Origin: Desmonostoc vinosum HA7617-LM4
GTDB taxonomy: Bacteria; Cyanobacteriota; Cyanobacteriia; Cyanobacteriales; Nostocaceae
Length of the DNA stretch: 64,000 nt
Reading direction: 5' to 3'
NCBI GenBank assembly: GCA_019359515.1
Contig: JAHHHC010000027.1
Location: 1-64,000 of the forward strand
Each line of letters opens with the position of its first letter. Position 1 is the stretch's first letter. The notes beneath the pieces are model-generated. The model saw only the letters and a list, made by a program, of their open reading frames with translations, did not search any database and was not told the DNA's origin. A program made the translations under genes and the position numbers. This document shows positions 44,940 to 52,929 of the stretch, one piece after another.

Positions 44940-45230
44940 ATGGATTGTCAATCATCACAACAAGTAGTTTTTGATACTGAAACTTTAATTCAATTAGAGG
45001 ATGAAATTAAGCAGGAACTGATTTGTATCTTAAATAACTCTAACTTGAGCAGAATTCTCGAAAGCTACGGTATATCAGAATCAGAAGTCATCAGAGTTAA
45101 TTATGCGATCGACTTTGATAAACTCAAGCTTAGTGATGACACCAAAATTGTGCGATTCTTAGAAGGTGGAATAGGCTTGCTCAAGCCGTGTCCAGTACCT
45201 GGCTATCCTCAAGGTTGCTGGGCAGGCTAA
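44940..45230 (+). CDS. Small protein with double-glycine-like site and Cys/Pro-rich tail
   Basis: A 96-residue protein (ATG 44940; in-frame TTG 44919 is less likely). The N-terminal 77 residues are acidic and helical (TETLIQLEDEIKQELICILN), then FLEGG, then a 19-residue tail IGLLKPCPVPGYPQGCWAG with two Cys separated by eight residues and three Pro. A GG site between an acidic leader and a short Cys-bearing tail is the layout of double-glycine peptide precursors (bacteriocin/NHLP-like). No modifying enzyme or PCAT transporter lies nearby, so this is inference. Two strong terminators follow at once, so it is monocistronic. It could also be a plain hypothetical protein. Confidence 0.7.
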   Translation: MDCQSSQQVVFDTETLIQLEDEIKQELICILNNSNLSRILESYGISESEVIRVNYAIDFDKLKLSDDTKIVRFLEGGIGLLKPCPVPGYPQGCWAG

Positions 45231-45250
45231 ACTGCCATCTAAATAATACT

Positions 45251-45296
45251 AGTAAAAGTTACGTTGAGCTATGTTTCGTAACTTTTACTTTTTTTC
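45251..45296 (+). terminator. Strong terminator of the small-protein gene
   Basis: AGTAAAAGTTACG (45251-45263) pairs with CGTAACTTTTACT (45277-45289), 13 perfect pairs, followed by six T. Confidence 0.9.
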
Positions 45297-45301
45297 AGTA
45301 G

Positions 45302-45325
45302 AGGCACAACATTGTTGTGCCTTTA
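45302..45325 (+). terminator. Second terminator, loop-poor
   Basis: AGGCACAAC and GTTGTGCCT pair across a very short loop (45302-45322), then TTT. Confidence 0.65.
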
Positions 45326-45431
45326 TCATGAGAAGTTTGAAAATGAGAAAAACTATTAGTTCTTCATCGTTATTAAATACAGCTTGACATGCTAAGCATC
45401 TAATATATCTATTTGAAAAGGTGCAGCCGTT

Positions 45432-47876
45432 ATGACTAATATTCGGGAACTAAGTCAAGGACTAGGAATTGTAATAATTCTTACAGTAGCTTTTTCTGTA
45501 AACTCGGCTATTGCCCAGGTTAGTCAAGATGAAACTTTACCTACTAATTCTAAAGTTTTAACACAAGGTAACATTACAACTATTGAAGATGGAACTCAAT
45601 CTGGAGGCAATCTGTTCCACAGTTTTCAAGAGTTTTCGATACTGGAAGGAAGAACAGTTGAATTTAAAAATGCTGAAAATATTCAAAATATTATTAGTAG
45701 GGTAACAGGAAATTCAATTTCTCAGATTGATGGCGTTTTAAAAGCTCATGGCACAGCCAATTTATTTTTAATTAATCCTAACGGGATTATTTTTGGTTCT
45801 AAAGCTTCTTTAAACATCGGCGGTTCATTTTTAGCTAGTACAGCGAGTAGTTTAAACTTTGCCGATGGTAGTAAGTTTAGCTCTACAAATCTTAAAACGA
45901 CAAATTTACTTAGCATCAGTATACCTATTGGCTTACAATTTGGCTCAAAGGTAGGTTCTATCCATAATCAATCTCAAGCAAGTCCAAATAATGCAACTAA
46001 TTTCTACGAGCAACCCGTTGGTCTACAAGTACAACCTGGTAAAACTTTAGCACTAGTTGGCGGTGAGCTTGTGCTACAAGGTGGGAATTTAACAGCAAAA
46101 GGAGGACGAATTGAGCTAGGAAGTGTAGCAGAAAATAGCTTTGTTGGTCTGAATTCAACAAACCAAGGCTGGATTTTAAGTTACGCAAATGTTCAGAATT
46201 TTCTAAATATTCAAATAATACAACGAAACGAAATTCCGTCTTACGTGGATTTAAGTGACAAGGGTAGTGGTAGCATCCAAGTGCAAGGTAAGCGCATACT
46301 GCTAAGTGGTTCATCACAGATTTTGGCTAATACTTTGGGTTCTCAACAAGGAGGTAATTTAATTGTGACTGCCTCTGAGTTAGTAGAATTGATTGATCCT
46401 GGTGTGCCATTGACGACTGGGACTTTTGGTAGCGGAAACGCCGGAGACTTAACCATCACAACAAGTAAGTTAATTATCCGAGACGGCGCACAGGTTCGCA
46501 GTGAAGCACAAGTATCTTCCAATAGTTTTGGTTTAAGTTCGGCAGGAAAATTAACTGTAAATGCCTCAGATTCCGTGGAATTGCTTGGTGGCTTTCCTAT
46601 AGGTAATAGATTGATACCTAGCGGATTATTTAGCGTAACTTCCAGTAATGGAAATGCTGGTGATATAACTATCAATACTAAGAGGTTATATATACAGGGT
46701 GGGGCAAGGGTATCAACAGACTCAGCAGGAACTTTCTTGCCACCAAACTTTAAACAATTTTTACCAGCTACAGGGCAAGGAGGGAATTTAACTGTAAACG
46801 CTTCTGAGTTTGTAGAAATCACAGGAACCTCAGTTAACGGTTTGCCCAGTGGCATGTTTACTTCAACTCAAGGCCCCGGAACTGCTGGAAATTTAAAACT
46901 AACTACAGGGCAATTGGTTGTACGTGACGGAGCGATAATAAGCGTGAGTAGTGGAGTTCCAGACCCAAAGCGATTTACCTACCTGGGAGATGCAAGTAAG
47001 TTAGGCTTAGCAGGCGAACTCAATATTACTGCTCGCTCAATACTTCTGGACAACAAAGGAAAACTTACATCTGAAACTGACTCAGGTAAAGGTGGCAATA
47101 TTTCATTACAGGTGCAAGACTTATTACTAATGCGCCGCAACAGTCAAATATCCACCAATGCAGGTAAAACGGGAACTGGGGGGGATGGCGGTAACATCAC
47201 CATCGATACACCTAATGGTTTTGTCGTTACTGCTCCCTTAGAAAATAACGATATTACTGCGAATGCCTTCTCTGGCAGTGGTGGTAAAATCACCGTCAAC
47301 GCTAAAAATATATTTGGGTTTGTGCCTCGCACGCGAGCAGACTTAGTTAAATTGTTAAACACAGAAGACCCAAATCAACTTAACCCCATTAACCAACCAA
47401 CCAGCGATATCACAGCGTTTTCTCAACAAAACCCTTCATTAAATGGCATAGTACAAATTAATACTCCCGATGTTGACCCCAGTAGAGGATTAGCACAGCT
47501 ACCTGTAAATGTGGTTGAAACTGCTGGGCAAATTGTTTCTAACTGCAATCCCACAAGTAAAATCGCAAGGGGTTCATTCATAGTCAGTGGACGTGGAGGA
47601 ATAGCACCCAATCCTACAGAACCATTAACGGGTGATGCAGTACTAGCAGATTGGATTACAGTTGAGCCAAAAGCCGAGAATCGTGTTGATGGTATCCAGA
47701 ATCGCACAAAAGATCAACTACAAACAGTCAATTCTGTAAATCAACCTACGCAAATTGTCGAAGCCCAAGGTTGGATTATAGATGCTAATGGTAATGTAGT
47801 CCTGGTTGCTCAAGCGCCTACTGTTACACCCCACAACTCAGCACTCACATCATCTGTATCTTGTGCTGCTAATTAG
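45432..47876 (+). CDS. Two-partner-secretion exoprotein (filamentous haemagglutinin N-terminal domain)
   Basis: An 814-residue surface or secreted protein. A signal peptide (IVIILTVAFSVNSAIA) is followed by the FHA/TPS N-domain (NLFHSFQEFSILEGRTVEFK, IDGVLKAHGTANLFLINPNG with NLFLINPNG typical, GSFLASTASSLNF; about 45-190) and then repeated beta-helix motifs (GDLTITTSKLIIRDGAQVRS, KLTVNASDSVELLGG, NAGDITINTKRLYIQGGARV). It ends in the Cys-containing tail (VSNCNPTSK, VSCAAN) common to cyanobacterial members. It looks complete. No TpsB pore gene is present in the window, so export depends on a distant partner. Role in adhesion is inferred. Confidence 0.88.
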   Translation: MTNIRELSQGLGIVIILTVAFSVNSAIAQVSQDETLPTNSKVLTQGNITTIEDGTQSGGNLFHSFQEFSILEGRTVEFKNAENIQNIISRVTGNSISQIDGVLKAHGTANLFLINPNGIIFGSKASLNIGGSFLASTASSLNFADGSKFSSTNLKTTNLLSISIPIGLQFGSKVGSIHNQSQASPNNATNFYEQPVGLQVQPGKTLALVGGELVLQGGNLTAKGGRIELGSVAENSFVGLNSTNQGWILSYANVQNFLNIQIIQRNEIPSYVDLSDKGSGSIQVQGKRILLSGSSQILANTLGSQQGGNLIVTASELVELIDPGVPLTTGTFGSGNAGDLTITTSKLIIRDGAQVRSEAQVSSNSFGLSSAGKLTVNASDSVELLGGFPIGNRLIPSGLFSVTSSNGNAGDITINTKRLYIQGGARVSTDSAGTFLPPNFKQFLPATGQGGNLTVNASEFVEITGTSVNGLPSGMFTSTQGPGTAGNLKLTTGQLVVRDGAIISVSSGVPDPKRFTYLGDASKLGLAGELNITARSILLDNKGKLTSETDSGKGGNISLQVQDLLLMRRNSQISTNAGKTGTGGDGGNITIDTPNGFVVTAPLENNDITANAFSGSGGKITVNAKNIFGFVPRTRADLVKLLNTEDPNQLNPINQPTSDITAFSQQNPSLNGIVQINTPDVDPSRGLAQLPVNVVETAGQIVSNCNPTSKIARGSFIVSGRGGIAPNPTEPLTGDAVLADWITVEPKAENRVDGIQNRTKDQLQTVNSVNQPTQIVEAQGWIIDANGNVVLVAQAPTVTPHNSALTSSVSCAAN

Positions 47877-47900
47877 TGTTGTATTTCATTTAAAGAGATT

Positions 47901-48131
47901 ATGAACAATCAACAGGCTTTTAAGTCCACCAACAATACAGATGGTGACTTGCTCCCAGAGTATGAGTTTAACTATAGCAAGGCCAAGCCAAACCGTTTCG
48001 CCTCTCAAGAAAAAAAAGCTCCTGTAACAGTTACATTAGATTCTGATGTTGCTGAAGTCTTTCAAACATCAGAAGCTGTTAATAACGCTCTCCGTGCCTT
48101 ACTCTCAGCAATTCCCAAACCTAAAAGATAA
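47901..48131 (+). CDS. Orphan antitoxin-like protein (BrnA/ribbon-helix-helix type)
   Basis: A 76-residue protein with the layout of cyanobacterial type II antitoxins: polar start, EYEFNYSKAKPNRFASQEKK, then a predicted strand-helix-helix DNA-binding region (VTVTLDSDVAEVFQTSEAVN NALRALLS). No BrnT-like or other toxin frame adjoins it upstream or downstream, so it may be a solitary antitoxin or the remnant of a lost module. It starts 25 nt after the exoprotein. Confidence 0.65.
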   Translation: MNNQQAFKSTNNTDGDLLPEYEFNYSKAKPNRFASQEKKAPVTVTLDSDVAEVFQTSEAVNNALRALLSAIPKPKR

Positions 48132-48140
48132 ACTCATGCT

Positions 48141-49172
48141 CTAATTCGTCTCCTGAATTTGCAGACGGACGGTGTGTTCAGTTGCACCACTCAGTTGCAG
48201 TTCCATGACTTCACCACCCAAAGGTTCTAAGCAATTGAGAAGCGATCGCAAGTTAGGAGTACTCGCACCAGTATCAACATACAGCCGATCAGCTAAATTG
48301 CCAATGCGTTTCCAAGTCATATACAATTTGGCGATCGTTTGTTCGATTTGGGAGGCTTGATTGACCAAATCAGCGGCTATGTTTAAACAGCCAACTCTCT
48401 GAGCTTCTTCTAAAGCCGTTTCGATGTCTATATCATCCTGTGTTAGCGCTTGGACTTGCGCCGCAGATTTGAGATATTTGGCTAAATTCCGGGCTTCTGT
48501 AGTTACCTGCTTGAGAGTATCCACATCAGGATTGGCAGCTATTTCCCTTTGTAAGGACTTTTGATGTGATTCTGGCAGTTTTTCCATTTCTTTCACTAGC
48601 GGGGCGATGTAGCGTGGTGGCAGGGTATTATCTGCGGCTTTTAGCTTGACTGGTTCAGGTAGTAAATCTGAGGACATCGCTGTCCATTCATCAGTGAGTT
48701 GCCGAACTTCGCGCCTAGTAATGCGATCGCCTTTTTGCGCGGCTTCACTCACCATCTGTTGCACCTCTGGCGATGCTTTAGCAGTTTCTACAAATGCTCG
48801 TTTACTAAAGTTATTCACAGCTCCAGGGTCAAGTCTGCCCTCTTCTAAAAGCGTATCAGCACTGTTAGCCAGTTGAATCCAAGCATAAGCTTGACTTTTG
48901 CTGATTTCTCGCTCCTTCAACCATTTGAGAAACCCCGTACCTCGTCCATCGCCACCTTTTTTTTCTCTATCGCGTACCGCCCGTAAAATACGTCCCCGCC
49001 AAATTTCAGTTTGTAAATCGAAGCGATCGCATACTTGCCAGGCTATATCCAGTTGCTGCTGAAATTCTTGCTCTGGAATCCCCTCATCTTCCGGATCAGG
49101 TAATTCAAAAGTCAAGTCGGCTGGCTGTTGTAAGGCTTCAGCAAGATCATTGATATTGTCAGTCGATTGCAC
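48141..49172 (-). CDS. Hypothetical protein, DNA-transaction-like (343 aa)
   Basis: A charged, helical 343-residue protein without signal or membrane segment. Notable segments are GFLKWLKEREISKSQAYAWI (phage-replisome-type or ParB-like helix-turn-helix feel), KAFVETAKASPEVQQ-like helices and a C-terminal region that repeats Leu-rich patterns. I do not recognise a family; a role in replication or plasmid/phage maintenance is only a guess. It is convergent with the antitoxin-like gene, with the RecB-like nuclease upstream on the same strand. Confidence 0.68.
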   Translation of the reverse strand: MQSTDNINDLAEALQQPADLTFELPDPEDEGIPEQEFQQQLDIAWQVCDRFDLQTEIWRGRILRAVRDREKKGGDGRGTGFLKWLKEREISKSQAYAWIQLANSADTLLEEGRLDPGAVNNFSKRAFVETAKASPEVQQMVSEAAQKGDRITRREVRQLTDEWTAMSSDLLPEPVKLKAADNTLPPRYIAPLVKEMEKLPESHQKSLQREIAANPDVDTLKQVTTEARNLAKYLKSAAQVQALTQDDIDIETALEEAQRVGCLNIAADLVNQASQIEQTIAKLYMTWKRIGNLADRLYVDTGASTPNLRSLLNCLEPLGGEVMELQLSGATEHTVRLQIQETN

Positions 49173-49282
49173 AGTGGTAGTGTATTAATGGCTGCAACCG
49201 CCATATTATTGCATAAGTTGTGGTGTGCGGGGAAATGGAGAATGATGTCATCTCTGTTTGCTTCCCCGCGTCACCCACATCC

Positions 49283-49310
49283 CCTGGTTGGTGAGCGCGA
49301 ACCACACCCT
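49283..49310. repeat. Partial dispersed repeat copy near the 3' end of the nuclease gene
   Basis: GGTTGGTGAGCGCGAACCACACCCTCATCCCTCAT is a rearranged, inverted copy of the GGTTCGACTTCGCTCACCAAC repeat seen at 12691 and 7839. It lies just beyond, and partly in, the stop of the next gene. Confidence 0.45.
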
Positions 49311-50167
49311 CATCCCTCATTAGCCCTTGAAATCGGCAATGGATGCGATTGAGACGGTTTAAAATCGGTAAACTCGCAGATGGAGTTAAATGGGCAGAAA
49401 CGGCAGTGGTATCCTGGATTTGGTGGGAAAATCTTGCTAAAACTATCAGATGCTTCTTGATATTTTTGCAAGTCATATTGATGCCTGTGAGCAATATTTG
49501 CTAACTCAAATTCTAAGGTTTTTAGTTCATTTTTATTAATACTAATTAAATCAGATTTTTTCGCTAACTCTAGATTGTAAAATGATGCAACTGCCTGCTG
49601 TCCTGGGTAAAGGTAACGAGCAGCTAACAAGTAAACTAATGCTTGTCGTCGATCAAAAGCCGATTTACCTGTTTTAAAATCTAAGATATGCAAAGTGCGA
49701 TCAGAGTCTATAAAAACACAGTCCATTGCTGCATATAAACGAAAGCAATAATCCTCTTTTTCAATGACAATCGGTTTGGGAAAACCCTCATCACCCGGAG
49801 TTAATTGCACAATGCGTTTATTTAAAAGCAACGGAGCATCATGATATTTTTTCAAAATTTGCAGAACGCGCTGCTGGACTTGATTGCTAGAATTAGCGAG
49901 CTTCAAGATTTGTGCAACTTTTGCTACACCATCTGATTGGTTTAATAAATGCCTATGGTGATGAAACTCATAAACCCCTTTTTGCGCGAGTATGCCAATT
50001 CTTTGAGGTGCAGTAGCTGTTGTTAAAAGCGCTTTTACTTGTGGTTCATGTTGCCGCGCTTTAATAAACCCACGTCTCATTTGGCAATGCCAACGTTCTT
50101 GTCCTATAGCTGGGGCAACTAAAGACCAAAGATGATAACTGGCAAAAGGTCGATCAAGGGTTGACAT
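49310..50167 (-). CDS. RecB-like PD-(D/E)XK nuclease with Fe-S-type Cys motif
   Basis: A 285-residue protein starting MSTLDRPFASYHLW (ATG 50167). The nuclease core appears at about 145-185 (FRLYAAMDCVFIDSDRTLHI, LDFKTGKSAFDRRQALVYLL: Asp...Asp-x-Lys) with a following helix Q-x-x-x-Y. The C-terminus has CRFCPFNSIC, giving three Cys to pair with an upstream Cys for a possible 4Fe-4S cluster, as in RecB/Cas4-like exonucleases. It works presumably in DNA repair or defence. No Cas genes are near, so Cas4 is not called. Confidence 0.82.
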   Translation of the reverse strand: MSTLDRPFASYHLWSLVAPAIGQERWHCQMRRGFIKARQHEPQVKALLTTATAPQRIGILAQKGVYEFHHHRHLLNQSDGVAKVAQILKLANSSNQVQQRVLQILKKYHDAPLLLNKRIVQLTPGDEGFPKPIVIEKEDYCFRLYAAMDCVFIDSDRTLHILDFKTGKSAFDRRQALVYLLAARYLYPGQQAVASFYNLELAKKSDLISINKNELKTLEFELANIAHRHQYDLQKYQEASDSFSKIFPPNPGYHCRFCPFNSICEFTDFKPSQSHPLPISRANEG

Positions 50168-50261
50168 TGCTAACAAACAGTGAGAGAAAATACGTTGGGT
50201 GCTTGTTGCTACAAACGCTGGCTAAGAACCTCTTGGCAGTAAAGATGATTCAGTGACAAAA

Positions 50262-50936
50262 ATGGCGAAAATGAGCGCCAGTAGCAACTCCAGCAAAATA
50301 AAATTTGGTATCGATGGATGGCGGGGAATTATTGCCTATGACTTTACTTTCCCTAATGTATGAAAAGTAACAAAAGCGATCGCCAATTATTGAGAAACAG
50401 ACTATAGCCAAACTAGACCGATACTTATTGCCTAAGATACTCGGTTTTTAACTGAACGGCTTGCTCATAACTCAGTCCTAGCCTTAAAAATTTGAGCTAA
50501 GACGTTGATGTCTACTGCTAGCTATAATCTGACACCCTACTGTGGGATTAAATATATCCCTGAATACGCTAGTCCTGCCACTCCAGAAATTACTGATACT
50601 ATTGTGGCAAATATAAAAAGTACATCGGATGAGTTGACTAGCAACAGCCAATCAAAATTAATTTCCATTTTCGATCTAAAAGCAAGCTAGTTGCAATTTA
50701 TCTACACCTTACTTGATGTAGAAATGCTCAAGAATCTTACTAAAAAGTAAAAGACGATGCTCTGTATTCTATCTGTGGCGGCTATTTAGATGAAGTTTTG
50801 CAACAAATTGGCTGTCAAGTTCTTCAGGAAATTCAAAATTTAATTGCTCTGCAATTGAATCTTTTGGTAAGAACCTAAAGAAGTTATAAGAATTATGGAG
50901 ACTGTGATTGCTAAGCTAGAGCCAGTAGCAGTTTAA
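50262..50936 (+). pseudogene. Decayed phosphoglucomutase/phosphomannomutase gene
   Basis: The frame from ATG 50262 reads KIKFGIDGWRGIIAYDFTFP, the N-terminal signature of cyanobacterial phosphohexomutases, but is stopped by TGA 50361, TGA 50391 and TAA 50433. After these the same frame continues with TASYNLTPYCGIKYIPEYAS, PATPEITDTIVANI and LQFIYTLLDVE, all family-like. A frameshift then leads to KVKDDALYSICGGYLDEVLQ (50744-50878), and finally the C-terminal METVIAKLEPVAV (50895-50936) follows, with most of the middle of the protein deleted. In-frame stops, a frameshift and a large internal deletion mark a dead gene. An intact copy elsewhere is likely. Confidence 0.88.
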
Positions 50937-50984
50937 AAGAATTGACTCTCTTTGTAAACGCAAGGAGTGTTGCAGTTAATAATT

Positions 50985-51263
50985 ATGAAGACTATTGCCA
51001 ATCTGCTGATATCTGTAGTTTTAGCCATCTGGGTAGTAGCGATCGCTATTATCTCAGTTCAAAACGCCACACCAGTATCTTTAAAATTCTTAACATTTCA
51101 ATCAGTCCAGATACCAGTGGGTTTAGTCTTAGCTTTTAGTGCTGGTGCAGGAGTAATTGGCATGGCACTACTGCAACCCCTCTGGAGTCTTGCAGGTTCT
51201 GGGCGAAATAATTCTCGCTTAGAAGACGACGCTGAATTTTTTGTTGATGACGAAGATTTATAA
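50985..51263 (+). CDS. LapA-like DUF1049 membrane protein
   Basis: A 92-residue protein from ATG 50985 with two membrane helices (ISVVLAIWVVAIAIISVQ; IPVGLVLAFSAGAGVIGMAL) around a short loop with VSLKFLTFQSVQIPV, and an acidic tail DDAEFFVDDEDL. This is the DUF1049/LapA pattern. An upstream AAGGAG favours in-frame GTG 50967, but the family start supports the ATG. Function unknown; in other bacteria LapA is an envelope protein linked to LPS assembly. Confidence 0.82.
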   Translation: MKTIANLLISVVLAIWVVAIAIISVQNATPVSLKFLTFQSVQIPVGLVLAFSAGAGVIGMALLQPLWSLAGSGRNNSRLEDDAEFFVDDEDL

Positions 51264-51338
51264 ACAAATGATAAAAGGCGATCGCGTTATCTTCAAAATA
51301 CTACTTAATCAAGCCCAACTAGAGTTAACAGTCAAAAT

Positions 51339-51782
51339 ATGAGTGCAACTCATACAGCAGATTTTAATTTATGGATTCAAAAAACAGCCCAATTATTGCG
51401 AGAACATCGCTGGCAAGAAATTGATTGGGAAAATCTTATTGAAGAGGTTGAAGGCTTGGGTAAAAGTGAAAGGCGAGCGATTGTTAGTCAATTAACTCGC
51501 CTGCTATTACATCTGCTCAAGTGGCAATACCAACCTCAACGTCGCTCAGATAGTTGGTTAGATTCTATCACTGACGCTCGCACTCAAATTGAGCTAGCAA
51601 TTCAAGATAGTCCAAGTCTTAAGAGTTATCCAACAGAGCAAGTAAAAGAGAGTTATCAAAGGGCACGCCGTCAAGCAGCTAAGCAAACAGGAATACTAAT
51701 TTCCGTGTTTCCAGAAGAGTGTCCATATTTGTTAGAGCTAGTTTTAAATGAAGATTGGCTACCGCAAGAAGGTGAGTGCTAA
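51339..51782 (+). CDS. DUF29 domain-containing protein
   Basis: A 147-residue soluble protein starting MSATHTADFNLWIQKTAQLL. Typical DUF29 helical pattern: IDWENLIEEVEGLGKSERRA, SQLTRLLLHLLKWQYQPQRR, WLDSITDARTQIELAI. The family is frequent and multicopy in cyanobacteria and its function is unknown. It sits downstream of the DUF1049 gene, 75 nt away, on the same strand. Confidence 0.9.
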   Translation: MSATHTADFNLWIQKTAQLLREHRWQEIDWENLIEEVEGLGKSERRAIVSQLTRLLLHLLKWQYQPQRRSDSWLDSITDARTQIELAIQDSPSLKSYPTEQVKESYQRARRQAAKQTGILISVFPEECPYLLELVLNEDWLPQEGEC

Positions 51783-52160
51783 AAACTTTTAGGGAACAGA
51801 GAGCAGCGTGGTTTTGGGGTCTCCCCAAGTGGAGCGACTGCAAAGGAATAGGGTTGAAAGTTTTTTGTTATGTAACTTTGTTCTTAAAATCAATACCTCA
51901 TTTACCTACAATCTGCTGTAAATATTCAGTGAAGCTGATTAATTTAATATTAAAGAATAAGTAAATAAAAACTCACTGTTCTACCTTTTGATAGAAGCAA
52001 TAATCTGTTCTAGAGATAGAAGTCTGAGTGTGTTTAAAAAAGTTATTTTGAAATACATAGAAACCCAATTAGCAATAGCAAGGTGTTAGCAAGCTAACAC
52101 ACTCACAGATTTTGGAAAGATTAATTTAGCCACATCTTTTAGTGAACTTTATCAACATCT
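51783..52160. other. Non-coding gap with repeat fragment and hairpin
   Basis: It contains GGTCTCCCCAAGTGGAGCGACTGC, part of a common Nostocales repeat (51819-51842), and a perfect hairpin GTGTTAGC AA GCTAACAC at 52082-52099 without a T run. No gene is seen. Confidence 0.45.
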
Positions 52161-52790
52161 ATGACTAACAGCAATCAAAACTATAACAAAGAAGTTCAAC
52201 AGGGTTCTTACACTGATCCTAATGGGCATACTCACACCAATATCACCCAAACAGAAAAAACAATTAGCAATAATACAACTGTTCCTAACTCTGAATCATA
52301 CCGGAATGGCTACGCCAGTGGTGTAGTTTCAGAACGTCGTTACCAGCAAGAGAATTTAGCAAAGCGTGAAGATAATTCTATAAGCGGCTTAATCATTGGC
52401 TTTTTGCTAGCGCTTGCAGCGGTTAGTGCTGGTGCTTTCTGGTATTTTGCAGGACGTCAAGAAACTGTACAAGATACTGCTACACCAGCACCAGTATTGA
52501 CTCCTTCTCCTGAAGCCAAGCAAACACCACCCCAAAAGGAAATTACCATCATTGAAAAAACCAGGGATGTCCCAGTACCAGTTTTAGTTCCTCAACAACC
52601 AGCCCCAACACCAGCTGCAAAGCAAGACATTAACATTTCTGTTCCAAATCCTTTACCAAAGCAAACTGAGACTACTCCTAGTAAGGCTGATACCCAAAGC
52701 GATCGCACTACCCCCCCAGAATCGAGTCAAACACCTAATAGTACGTCAGATAGTACCAGTACTAATGGTACAGCTGATTCAAATCAGTAA
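52161..52790 (+). CDS. Single-pass membrane protein with Pro/Thr-rich domain
   Basis: A 209-residue protein. The first 75 residues are polar (Asn/Thr/Ser-rich; GYASGVVSERRYQQENLAKR), then one helix LIIGFLLALAAVSAGAFWYF (about 76-95), then a Pro/Thr/Ser-rich extracytoplasmic tail with a KEITIIEKTRDVPVPVLVP segment. No family recognised. Two hairpins follow the stop. Confidence 0.65.
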   Translation: MTNSNQNYNKEVQQGSYTDPNGHTHTNITQTEKTISNNTTVPNSESYRNGYASGVVSERRYQQENLAKREDNSISGLIIGFLLALAAVSAGAFWYFAGRQETVQDTATPAPVLTPSPEAKQTPPQKEITIIEKTRDVPVPVLVPQQPAPTPAAKQDINISVPNPLPKQTETTPSKADTQSDRTTPPESSQTPNSTSDSTSTNGTADSNQ

Positions 52791-52832
52791 AGACGAATTA
52801 ATTTCTCTGATGGGAAAACTAGTAAATACAAA

Positions 52833-52855
52833 AGCCTGCTTTGGCAGGCTTTTTT
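52833..52855 (+). terminator. Terminator of the 52161-52790 gene
   Basis: AGCCTGC (52833-52839) TTTG GCAGGCT (52844-52850) plus five T. Confidence 0.9.
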
Positions 52856-52871
52856 AGATAAAATCACCAAA

Positions 52872-52896
52872 AAAAGCGGGCATAAAACCCGCTTTT
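52872..52896. terminator. Bidirectional terminator at the ndhD 3' end
   Basis: AAAAGCGGG (52872-52880) pairs with CCCGCTTTT (52888-52896). T runs lie on both strands; it faces both the 52161 gene and ndhD. Confidence 0.8.
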
Positions 52897-52929
52897 AAAG
52901 CAATACAAACTTAAACTATCAATCGCTAC

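Noticed and set aside
49310-50167. Cas4 assignment for the RecB-like nuclease
   Set aside because: No Cas1, Cas2 or CRISPR repeats occur in the window; only the nuclease and Cys motif support the relationship.
50505-50690. Independent 60-residue gene at 50508
   Set aside because: Its residues (PYCGIKYIPEYA) belong to the decayed phosphohexomutase frame, which continues on both sides.
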